Shown: piece by piece, positions 9,761 to 17,359 of the stretch
How the letters are laid out: the number at the start of each line of letters is the position of its first letter
How positions within the stretch are numbered: position 1 is the stretch's first letter
From: an uncultured Lachnospiraceae bacterium
GTDB taxonomy: Bacteria > Bacillota > Clostridia > Lachnospirales > Lachnospiraceae
Length of the DNA: 64,000 nucleotides
Reading direction: 5' to 3'
Assembly: GCA_902778165.1 (NCBI GenBank)
Contig: CACYWQ010000011.1
Coordinates: forward strand, 1 to 64,000
Notes under the pieces: generated by a model
Told to the model about the DNA's origin: nothing
The model's database searches: none
What the model saw: the letters and a program-made list of their open reading frames with translations, nothing else
Translations under genes and position numbers: made by a program

Positions 9761-12145
9761 ATGTTTGATTTTATCAGAACGCATCAACTGAATATAATGC
9801 TTGGTTTATCTGCCAGTTGTATGACTGTGACGTTTTTGGTGCTTGCAACCAGATTCCTTACTGCGCGCCGTAAAGCCATACTTATCCTTATGGAATCAAA
9901 TGCAACGTTTCTGTTATTCTTTGACAGAATGGCATATGTATATTCGGGTAATACCGAACGTATCGGATATATAATGGTAAGACTCAGCAATTTTATTGTA
10001 TTCTTCCTAACCATAGGTCTGCTGTTGGGATTTAATCTCTACATTATGGATTACCTGAGTGATGAGGGGAAGATGACATCTATGCCTAAGAGGCTGTTGC
10101 TTGTTAATGTAATAACCCTCATAGGATTCATGTTGGCGGTTATATCTCACTTTACCGGATTGTATTATTACTTTGATGCCAATAATGTATATCACAGGGG
10201 TAACGGATTCCTTATAGCATATATTATTCCCGTCGTATGTCCGATTATTCAGTACAGTGTAATCGTTAAATATCGTAAGTTGTTCAGGCCGCTTATATTC
10301 ACGGCACTTTCTTTGTATTTGTTTGTTCCGCTGGGAATGGGAATACTTCAGATATTCACATACGGATTATCAATAGTCAATATGAGTATGGTTTTAGTAT
10401 CACTCGGACTGTATTTGTTCACATATGTGGATGTTAATAACGAGGTTATTCATGCCCATGAACTTGAGATGGAAGGGTTCCGCGAAGAGAGGAAGAGCAT
10501 GAAGCGACTCTTTGAGCAGACCGCGAAGGCATTTGTTACTGCAATTGAGAAGAAGCATCCGTTCTTAGTCGGCCGTTCCGAGAGAGTAGCAATACTTGCA
10601 AGAAACATTGCTAAGAACAGCGGCAAGTCTGATGAGATGTGTGATGAAGTGTATTATTCCGCACTTCTTAATGATGTTGGCCTTGTTGATATTCCCAATG
10701 AACTTATCGGTAAGGAAGATTCCGTGTCCGAGGAAGAAGATAAGCTTATTAAGTCTATGCCCGTAATAAGCAGTGAGATCCTCTCAGGTATTACCGTATA
10801 TCCGTTCTTAAGTGAGAGTGTTAAGTATACCCATGAGAGATATGACGGAACGGGCTATCCGGAGGGACTTAAGGGTGATAGCATACCGGATATATCTAAG
10901 ATCATTTCTGTTGCCGGTTCATATGATTATCTGACTAACCCTGTAGGAGGAAGAGGAGCTCTGCCGGAGCCTTTTGTCCGTGAAGAACTGATCAAAGAAG
11001 CAGGGGGAAGATTTGATCCTGAATATGCTAAGATCATGCTTCAAATGATGGATGCTGATACCAATGCCAAGCATGGTGAGACCCCGGATGAATTGGAGAC
11101 TGAACTTAAATGCGGTTCGTACAGAGACAATGTAACGAACGGTATTCCGATATCTGAAAATGTTACAAGGATCAGGTTTAGGGCTGTTCCTTCGTCTGAG
11201 GGCAAATACGCATACAGTGCCCCATCCATAATTCTGTTTGATGCTTATGACAGAAGAGTTCATGACGATCCGAGAGCAATTCAGGCCTATCGCTATCTTG
11301 AATACGGTGAGTTGTGGTTTGACGGCCATAAGGTAGTCACGGGTGCGAGGACCATGCAGAGTGATGTTCATGATATGACGGTTGAAGGAGAATTATCAAA
11401 TGCTGCCGGTGGTGAAGATGAACATATATATGAGATCATCGCATCCAGATATGAAGATCACTTAAGAATTGTCACAGATAGTGCTGCTTATACGGTTGAT
11501 ACCGTTGTTGCGCTTCCTGACAGAACCAAGGCCGTATATGTCGGAATAACGGGTGAGAACTGTGATATTACGGAGATTACCGTTGAGAAGACGGATAATA
11601 TTACCAAAGAAGGTGATATTCCGAGAATTGCGGATGAGATTAATTTCATAGACAGAATAGAATCGGATATACCGAACGTTCAGATAGACAGACACCGTTC
11701 TGCCTCTACGGTGGGTATACCGGTTAAGGATAGGGTGAAGTTATATTTCCATACTATGAGCCTGCCATCGTCAAGCCTGGTATGGCATTGCCCTTATATT
11801 GTTCTGTATTATTCGGATGATGCAACTATCGGCGGTCCGAATTACAGAGAGTATTCGATGATCAAAGTCAACGGTGAGAGTGACGGATCCAATGAATATG
11901 CAGACAATGATTTTGTTATGAATAAGGGTGATGATTTCAGAGGTTGGGAAGAGTGGAGACGACTTAATAAAGAAGGTATGGAAACTGAGATCACTCTTGT
12001 CAGAAAGGGTAGTAAGGTTACGTTATTTACCACCAATTGTGGTATTTCGATTACAAATATTACTACAATCAAAGATGGTATGGATAAAGTGTATGTAGCG
12101 CTTACGGGCGATGAGATTGCACTTACCGATATAAGAATAAGATAA
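9761..12145 (+). CDS. Membrane HD-GYP-like protein with altered HD motif and two C-terminal beta-sandwich repeats
   Basis: 794 aa. N-terminal seven or so membrane helices (residues 10-225), a short coiled coil (HELEMEGFREERKSMKRLFEQ), then an HD-GYP fold. The metal-binding HD pair is Asn304-Asp305 (LLNDVGL instead of LLHDVGK), while His358 and Gly365-Tyr-Pro are kept, so hydrolysis is doubtful and a binding or regulatory role is more likely. After about residue 440 two tandem segments (about 445-620 and 635-794) resemble each other: each has VGIPV/NGIPI-type starts, an IRFRAVPSS or LYFHTMSLPSS strand and ends VYVGITG..ITEITV or VYVALTG..LTDIRI. No signal separates them from the cytoplasmic HD-GYP part. 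Last gene of the signalling operon. Confidence 0.85.
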   Translation: MFDFIRTHQLNIMLGLSASCMTVTFLVLATRFLTARRKAILILMESNATFLLFFDRMAYVYSGNTERIGYIMVRLSNFIVFFLTIGLLLGFNLYIMDYLSDEGKMTSMPKRLLLVNVITLIGFMLAVISHFTGLYYYFDANNVYHRGNGFLIAYIIPVVCPIIQYSVIVKYRKLFRPLIFTALSLYLFVPLGMGILQIFTYGLSIVNMSMVLVSLGLYLFTYVDVNNEVIHAHELEMEGFREERKSMKRLFEQTAKAFVTAIEKKHPFLVGRSERVAILARNIAKNSGKSDEMCDEVYYSALLNDVGLVDIPNELIGKEDSVSEEEDKLIKSMPVISSEILSGITVYPFLSESVKYTHERYDGTGYPEGLKGDSIPDISKIISVAGSYDYLTNPVGGRGALPEPFVREELIKEAGGRFDPEYAKIMLQMMDADTNAKHGETPDELETELKCGSYRDNVTNGIPISENVTRIRFRAVPSSEGKYAYSAPSIILFDAYDRRVHDDPRAIQAYRYLEYGELWFDGHKVVTGARTMQSDVHDMTVEGELSNAAGGEDEHIYEIIASRYEDHLRIVTDSAAYTVDTVVALPDRTKAVYVGITGENCDITEITVEKTDNITKEGDIPRIADEINFIDRIESDIPNVQIDRHRSASTVGIPVKDRVKLYFHTMSLPSSSLVWHCPYIVLYYSDDATIGGPNYREYSMIKVNGESDGSNEYADNDFVMNKGDDFRGWEEWRRLNKEGMETEITLVRKGSKVTLFTTNCGISITNITTIKDGMDKVYVALTGDEIALTDIRIR

Positions 12146-12162
12146 AGTAAGGAGATTTGATA

Positions 12163-13386
12163 ATGGCAACAGTCAGACCTTTTGCGGCATATATGCCCGC
12201 GGTTGGATATGAGGATAAGATAGCGGCTCTTCCCTATGATGTATATAACAGGGCGGAAGCTAAGGAAGTGGTATCTAAGAATGAATACTCTTTCTTAAGG
12301 ATTGACAGAGCAGAGACTAACTTCCCTGATGATGTGGATACATATGATGAGAGAGTCTATGCCAAGGCAGATGAACTTATACAGGAATTTATCTTACAGG
12401 GGCTGTTTGTTAAGCAGGATAAGCCCTGTTATTATGTGTATGAGCAGGTAATGGACGGAAGAGCGCAGACAGGTATTGTGGGATGTGCATCGGTTAAGGA
12501 ATATGAGACCGGCATCATCAAGAAGCATGAGAATACGTTAGCTGCCAAGGAAGCAGATCGTATCAATCATATTGATAAGACTAATATGCAGACGGGACCG
12601 ATATTCTTAGCCTTTAGAAGTAATCCGGATATAGACGGATTCTTGGAAGAAGTAAGAAAGCGCACACCTTACTATGACTTTGTATCTGAGGACGGTATAG
12701 GCCACAGAGTATGGGTGATTGATGATGATAATGAGATTAACAGGGTATGCTCATTCTTCGCAGACCTTGATGCGCTGTATATTGCCGATGGCCATCACAG
12801 ATGTGCTTCCGCATGTCGTGTGGGCGGCAGAAGGCATGTGGATGGAGAAGACAAGGAATCCGATTACTTCATGAGCGTAATGTTTCCCGAGAACCGTCTT
12901 AAGATAATGGATTATAACAGAGTAATTAAGGATTTAAACGGATACAGTCCGGAAGAATTTGTACAGGAACTTACCCAGTATTATGATATAGAAGAAAGTG
13001 ACACTCCTGTCAGCCCGTCCAAGAAAGGTGAATGCGGAATGTATCTTGAGGGTAGGTGGCATAAGCTTACACTTAAGGATGAGTGGAAGTCTGATGACCC
13101 CGTTGATGGACTGGATGTATCTCTTCTTCAGAAGTATGTTTTGGACGGATTGCTTGATATCCATGATCCCAAGACCGATAGCAGAATAGACTTCGTCGGC
13201 GGAATAAGAGGACTTGCAGAACTTGAGAGAAGGTGCAGTGTTGATTGTGTCCTCGCTTTCTCTATGTATCCTACGGATATATTGGAACTGTTTGCGGTCG
13301 CGGATGCGGGAAGATTGATGCCTCCTAAGAGCACGTGGTTTGAACCCAAATTGCGCAGCGGATTGTTCTTACATGATATTAGATAA
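12163..13386 (+). CDS. DUF1015 family protein
   Basis: 407 aa, soluble. ATG 12163 is preceded by AAGGAG at 12148-12153 with suitable spacing; a TTG six bases earlier is less likely. The start MATVRPFAAYMP and the ALPYDVYNRAEA motif mark the DUF1015 family, whose members are often found next to serA and serC in clostridia; their biochemical role is not established as far as I know. A DGHHRCAS segment around residue 210 is the strongest active-site-like motif. Here the gene is separated from serCA by the signalling module, which looks inserted between them. Begins 17 bases after the HD-GYP gene, so may be read through from it. Confidence 0.85.
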   Translation: MATVRPFAAYMPAVGYEDKIAALPYDVYNRAEAKEVVSKNEYSFLRIDRAETNFPDDVDTYDERVYAKADELIQEFILQGLFVKQDKPCYYVYEQVMDGRAQTGIVGCASVKEYETGIIKKHENTLAAKEADRINHIDKTNMQTGPIFLAFRSNPDIDGFLEEVRKRTPYYDFVSEDGIGHRVWVIDDDNEINRVCSFFADLDALYIADGHHRCASACRVGGRRHVDGEDKESDYFMSVMFPENRLKIMDYNRVIKDLNGYSPEEFVQELTQYYDIEESDTPVSPSKKGECGMYLEGRWHKLTLKDEWKSDDPVDGLDVSLLQKYVLDGLLDIHDPKTDSRIDFVGGIRGLAELERRCSVDCVLAFSMYPTDILELFAVADAGRLMPPKSTWFEPKLRSGLFLHDIR

Positions 13387-13436
13387 TTGTGATGCCTGAT
13401 AGCTGACTTACGATATGTTCGGCGTGGAGGAATAAG

Positions 13437-15668
13437 ATGAAGGATAAATTATATAAAATGATGAACTGGCCGGAGATAGAGGCTGTAGTATACGGAGAAG
13501 AGGGAAGACCTCAGACCATACTCGGAAGACATACAGTGTCATCCTATACTCTGTTCCAGACATTTCAGCCGGATGCCAAGTCGGTTGTTCTTGTGATCGA
13601 AGATGATAAGAACTTAAGTAAGACCAAGGAATACACAATGGAACTTGCCGATGAGGCGGGATTCTATGCAATAGCAATACTCGGTAAGATCAAGAATCGT
13701 TATCATTACACTGTTACTGATATGAAGGGCGCCAGACATGTGGTATATGATTCTTACGATCCGTCCATCTATGAATCCGTGATAGAACTTAAGAAGAGCG
13801 ATCTTGATGATTTCTCTGACGGCGGGATGTATCATGCACATAAGATATTAGGTTCGCAGTCTGTTACATCAGGAGGCCATAAGGGCGTGTTATTCAGAGT
13901 ATGGGCGCCTGAAGCCATCAGAGTATCCGTAACGGGAGATTTCAATAATTATAACGGCAAGAGTCATCCCATGATGAAGGATGATGACAGCGGAATATTC
14001 TCCCTCTTTATTCCGGGACTTACGGAGGGATGTGAGTATAATTATGAGCTTAGTGTAAGGGGCGGCAGAGTATATAATAAGTTGGATCCTTATGCAACGG
14101 TTAATAAGAACGGTAAGTCTGTGGTTGATTCCAAGAAGACATATAAGTGGACCGATGACGGATTCGCCGTAATGGATAAGAAGAAGGACAGACGTAAGAC
14201 TCCCGTATCTGTATATGAGACGGAACTTAAGGAGTTCTCAGGTAAGACCGGTAAGATTACAGAGGCTTCTGCAACGAGCTTTGCCAAGGATGTTGCAGAT
14301 AAGGGATATACATATATATTGCTTAAACTTGACGGAACAACTCTGTATACTACATGCAGAAATACACAGCCCAATGATATCAAGAGGCTTGTTAATGCCA
14401 TGCACGGTGCCGGAGTAGGTGTACTTGCCAAATGGAATGTCAGCAGTTTCGATACGGACGATATGGGCCTTAAGGAATTCGACGGAACATATCTGTACGG
14501 ACATCTGGATGAGCGTAAGAGGGTTAATGCTTGTAACGGCGGATTCTATTATAACTATTCAAGACCTGAAGTTAAGGCATATCTTATGTCTGCATTAAGA
14601 TACTGGATGGAAGAGTTCCATATTGACGGAATTCACATGGAAGATCTCTCATCTATGTTATATCTTGATTACGGTAAGTATGAGGGTGAATGGTCTGCCA
14701 ATGTATACGGTGGAAGAGAGAATCTGGATGCCATTGATTTTGTTAAGGCGATCAATGTGATGATACATAAGTATTTCCCTTCTTGTATCACAACGACCAA
14801 GGAAGTATCCGCTTATCCCGGAGTGACGGCATCTGTTGAAGATAACGGACTTGGATTTGATTATGTATGGAATAACGGCCTTACCGAAGATTATATTAAG
14901 TTTATTAAGTGTGAGCCTAATGCAAGAGATCTGCATCTTCTGACGGATAACATGTCATATGCATATGCTGAGAATTATATGCTCACCGTATCTTATGATG
15001 ATGTGCTTGCAGCCAATGATTATGACAGATTAAGAGTTGAGAAGGGTGCCACATTATATGACTACATTCCCGTAGCGGATGAGAAGAAGGGCAGAGTGGC
15101 AAGAGCTACACTTGCATATTTATGGGCGCATCCCGGTAAGAAGTTGATCTGTGCAGGTCAGGGTGATGAAGCAGAGATTAAGCAACTTAATAAGTTCTAT
15201 AAAGAACTTAATGCATTCAGCAGCCTGGATACGAATCCATACGGATTTGAGTGGATAAATGCGATGGATCGCGGCGACGGTGTGATCAGTTTCATACGTA
15301 AAGATGAATATCTTAATCATTCGATATTTGTTGTATGTAACTTCTCTGATAACGAATATGCCTCATATAAATTCGGAATGCCTTATGAGGGCAAATATAA
15401 GATGATATTTAACTCAGAGGATAAACGTTTCAGCGGTAGGAGTATGGTATCAAGTAAGCCCAAGGAGACCAAAGAAGAATTCTATGACGGTCGTCCCAAC
15501 AGCTTAACGCTTAAGCTTGCTCCCATGAGCGTATATTATTACAGTTATACTCCTTATACGGAGGCTGAACTTCTTAAACAGGCACAGGTTAAGGTTGATA
15601 AATTCAAGGAGAAACTTGAGAAAGAAGCCAAAGAGAAGGCCAAAGAACTTAAGGGCAAATCTATTTAA
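13437..15668 (+). CDS. Glycogen branching enzyme-like protein with replaced catalytic residues
   Basis: 743 aa, GH13 branching-enzyme architecture: N-terminal domain (LYKMMNWPEIEAVVYGEE), CBM48-like domain (about 155-235, LFRVWAPEAIRVSVTGDFNNY), (beta/alpha)8 domain, C-terminal beta domain, and a lysine/glutamate-rich helical tail from about 715. Compared with active enzymes the nucleophile segment DGLRVDAV reads DGIHMEDL (His400 for Arg, Glu402 for Asp), the acid/base segment AEEST reads TKEVS (Lys455 for Glu), and the HDE segment reads Tyr520-Asp-Asp. The early GH13 region I motif is also missing. A catalytic role is therefore unlikely; a glycan-binding or scaffold role is possible. GGAGG precedes the ATG. 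Stops just before the tRNA promoter. Confidence 0.85.
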   Translation: MKDKLYKMMNWPEIEAVVYGEEGRPQTILGRHTVSSYTLFQTFQPDAKSVVLVIEDDKNLSKTKEYTMELADEAGFYAIAILGKIKNRYHYTVTDMKGARHVVYDSYDPSIYESVIELKKSDLDDFSDGGMYHAHKILGSQSVTSGGHKGVLFRVWAPEAIRVSVTGDFNNYNGKSHPMMKDDDSGIFSLFIPGLTEGCEYNYELSVRGGRVYNKLDPYATVNKNGKSVVDSKKTYKWTDDGFAVMDKKKDRRKTPVSVYETELKEFSGKTGKITEASATSFAKDVADKGYTYILLKLDGTTLYTTCRNTQPNDIKRLVNAMHGAGVGVLAKWNVSSFDTDDMGLKEFDGTYLYGHLDERKRVNACNGGFYYNYSRPEVKAYLMSALRYWMEEFHIDGIHMEDLSSMLYLDYGKYEGEWSANVYGGRENLDAIDFVKAINVMIHKYFPSCITTTKEVSAYPGVTASVEDNGLGFDYVWNNGLTEDYIKFIKCEPNARDLHLLTDNMSYAYAENYMLTVSYDDVLAANDYDRLRVEKGATLYDYIPVADEKKGRVARATLAYLWAHPGKKLICAGQGDEAEIKQLNKFYKELNAFSSLDTNPYGFEWINAMDRGDGVISFIRKDEYLNHSIFVVCNFSDNEYASYKFGMPYEGKYKMIFNSEDKRFSGRSMVSSKPKETKEEFYDGRPNSLTLKLAPMSVYYYSYTPYTEAELLKQAQVKVDKFKEKLEKEAKEKAKELKGKSI

Positions 15669-15676
15669 GAATCTGC

Positions 15677-15705
15677 TTGTCTAAAGTGGCATAATGGATT
15701 ATAAT
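15677..15705 (+). promoter_or_regulatory. Promoter of tRNA-Thr, with UUCG-capped leader hairpin
   Basis: TTGTCT (15677-15682), a 17-bp spacer and a perfect TATAAT (15700-15705). The predicted start near 15712 coincides with a 6-bp hairpin (15712-15717 with 15722-15727) capped by TTCG, lying just before the tRNA. The 3' arm plus G721 repeats the tRNA acceptor sequence GCCGATG. Confidence 0.8.
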
Positions 15706-15730
15706 TGACTTCGTCGGTTCGCCGATGAGT

Positions 15731-15803
15731 GCCGATGTAGCTCAGTTGGTAGAGCACTTCACTCGTAATGAAGGGGTCAAGGGTTCGAGTCCCTCCATCG
15801 GCT
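15731..15803 (+). tRNA. tRNA-Thr (anticodon CGU)
   Basis: 73-nt cloverleaf: acceptor GCCGATG pairs with CATCGGC (15796-15802), D-arm with AGCTCAGTTGGTAGAGC, anticodon stem CTTCA/TGAAG around the loop CTCGTAA with anticodon CGT reading ACG (Thr), variable loop, and T-arm GGGTTCGAGTCCC. Discriminator base T15803; the CCA end is not encoded. Own promoter and terminator. Confidence 0.96.
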
Positions 15804-15810
15804 TGGTATA

Positions 15811-15846
15811 AGAGATTGGATGTATTACATCTGATCTCTTTTTCTT
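15811..15846 (+). terminator. Intrinsic terminator after tRNA-Thr
   Basis: AGAGAT (15811-15816) pairs with ATCTCT (15834-15839), with an inner GATGT/ACATC pairing, followed by a T-rich run to 15846. Confidence 0.85.
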
Positions 15847-15881
15847 TGTTCATTTTTTCTGTTTCACAGAATTTTCACACT

Positions 15882-15910
15882 TTGAACAAAAATCAAACAC
15901 CAATTATGAG
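15882..15910 (+). promoter_or_regulatory. Possible promoter for the VTC/DUF4956 operon
   Basis: TTGAAC (15882-15887), 17-bp spacer, TATGAG (15905-15910). The -10 box is imperfect, but it lies in an AT-rich gap between the tRNA terminator and the VTC gene. Confidence 0.4.
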
Positions 15911-15966
15911 TATTATCATTCTTAACACACATGTGCAGAGCAGAATATGGTAAGGAGATAAGAAGG

Positions 15967-16644
15967 ATGGAGATAAGATATCGGCATGAAGTTAAGCATA
16001 TGATTTCGTATTCGGACATGTTGCAGATCAGGATGCGGATGATGGCGATAGCAAGACCTGACCCCCACGCCATAAATGGGAAATATCATATAAGAAGCCT
16101 TTATTTTGATAACATCACAGACAAGGCTTTAAGAGAGAAAATCGATGGTGTCAACAGAAGAGAAAAGTTCAGAATACGTTACTACAATCTAACACCGGAT
16201 ATGATACATCTTGAGAAAAAGAGTAAGTTTAACGGTTTGGGGACCAAGTACAGTGCTTCACTTAATAAGCAACAGGCACAGGCGATAGTGGAGGACGACA
16301 TCGGATGGATGGCGGATTATGATAATAATCTGATTCGTGAATTATATCTTAAAATGCAGTATCAGGGACTTAAGCCTAAGACAATAGTCGATTATATGAG
16401 AGAACCTTTCGTATATGAAGCGGGAAATGTGAGGGTGACTTTGGATTATGATATTCGAACAGGGCTTAACCACACAGACTTCCTTAATCCCGAATGTCTA
16501 ATGATTCCGGCGGCAGATGCGCCGATCATTATGGAAGTTAAATGGGATGATTATCTCCCGGGAATAATTAAAGACGCAGTTCAAATAAAGAATGCAAGAG
16601 CGGGTGCATTTTCTAAATATGCACAATGCAGGATATACGGTTAA
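15967..16644 (+). CDS. VTC-domain (polyphosphate polymerase-like) protein
   Basis: 225 aa from ATG 15967, which follows AAGGAG at 15952-15957; the frame is open from 15931 but without a site. The fold is the VTC/CYTH-type tunnel domain, with alternating charged strands: RYRHEVKHMI at the N terminus, YHIRSLYFDN, REKFRIRYYN, IHLEKKSKFNGLGTK, VRVTLDYDIR and the late IIMEVKWDDYLP, all typical basic/acidic strands that line the tunnel. In eukaryotes this domain makes polyphosphate; the bacterial relatives next to DUF4956 and CotH-type genes have no settled activity known to me. First gene of a three-gene unit with the DUF4956 protein and a surface beta-helix protein. Confidence 0.85.
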   Translation: MEIRYRHEVKHMISYSDMLQIRMRMMAIARPDPHAINGKYHIRSLYFDNITDKALREKIDGVNRREKFRIRYYNLTPDMIHLEKKSKFNGLGTKYSASLNKQQAQAIVEDDIGWMADYDNNLIRELYLKMQYQGLKPKTIVDYMREPFVYEAGNVRVTLDYDIRTGLNHTDFLNPECLMIPAADAPIIMEVKWDDYLPGIIKDAVQIKNARAGAFSKYAQCRIYG

Positions 16645-16677
16645 ATACAAAAAGAATCAGCAAAAGGAGGAACAGAG

Positions 16678-17349
16678 ATGACTTTCAGTGATATTTTTAA
16701 ATCAAGTTTTATAGAGAATGTAACAAGTGTATCGGCACTTGATATGGTGCTTGCTTTGGTTCTAAGCTTCGCAATAGGATTATTCATATTCTTTGTGTAT
16801 AAGAAGACCTATGCCGGAGTGATGTACTCATCAAGTTTCGGCGTTACCCTTATTGCGCTTACGATGATATCAAGCTTCGTGATATTGGCAGTAACCAGTA
16901 ATGTTGTTCTTTCACTTGGTATGGTCGGTGCATTATCAATCGTAAGATTCAGAACAGCCATTAAAGAACCTCTTGATATTGCTTATCTGTTCTGGTCAAT
17001 CGCAGCTGGAATTGTTCTGGCTGCCGGACTTATTCCGCTTGCTGTATTCGGAAGCATAGGCATTGGTTTAATGCTCATACTATTCGTTAATCATAAGAGC
17101 ACCACGAATCCGTATATTGTTGTTCTTAGGTGTGATGGACATGAGAGTGAGACTAAGGCATATGATTATCTAAAGTCAAATACCAGGAAATGTATAACAA
17201 AGTCTAAGACGGCAAGAAAAGGCGAAACAGAGATTAACTATGAGATAAGACTAAGTGAAGACAATACAGATTTTATTAATGAGTTGGCAGATATAGACGG
17301 TGTTTACAGCGCGGTGCTTGTAAGCTATAACGGGAATTATATGGGCTAG
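16678..17349 (+). CDS. DUF4956 family membrane protein
   Basis: 223 aa. Four hydrophobic helices (about residues 20-43, 50-72, 77-115 and 118-140) are followed by a cytoplasmic alpha/beta domain (YIVVLRCDGHESETKAYDYLKS to the end). The SLGMVGALSIVRFRTAIKEP motif between helices is the family hallmark. DUF4956 proteins commonly sit beside VTC-domain genes, so it probably forms a membrane partner of the upstream protein. AAAGGAGG precedes the ATG; the downstream gene starts 10 bases after the stop. Confidence 0.85.
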   Translation: MTFSDIFKSSFIENVTSVSALDMVLALVLSFAIGLFIFFVYKKTYAGVMYSSSFGVTLIALTMISSFVILAVTSNVVLSLGMVGALSIVRFRTAIKEPLDIAYLFWSIAAGIVLAAGLIPLAVFGSIGIGLMLILFVNHKSTTNPYIVVLRCDGHESETKAYDYLKSNTRKCITKSKTARKGETEINYEIRLSEDNTDFINELADIDGVYSAVLVSYNGNYMG

Positions 17350-17359
17350 GAGGTTATAT

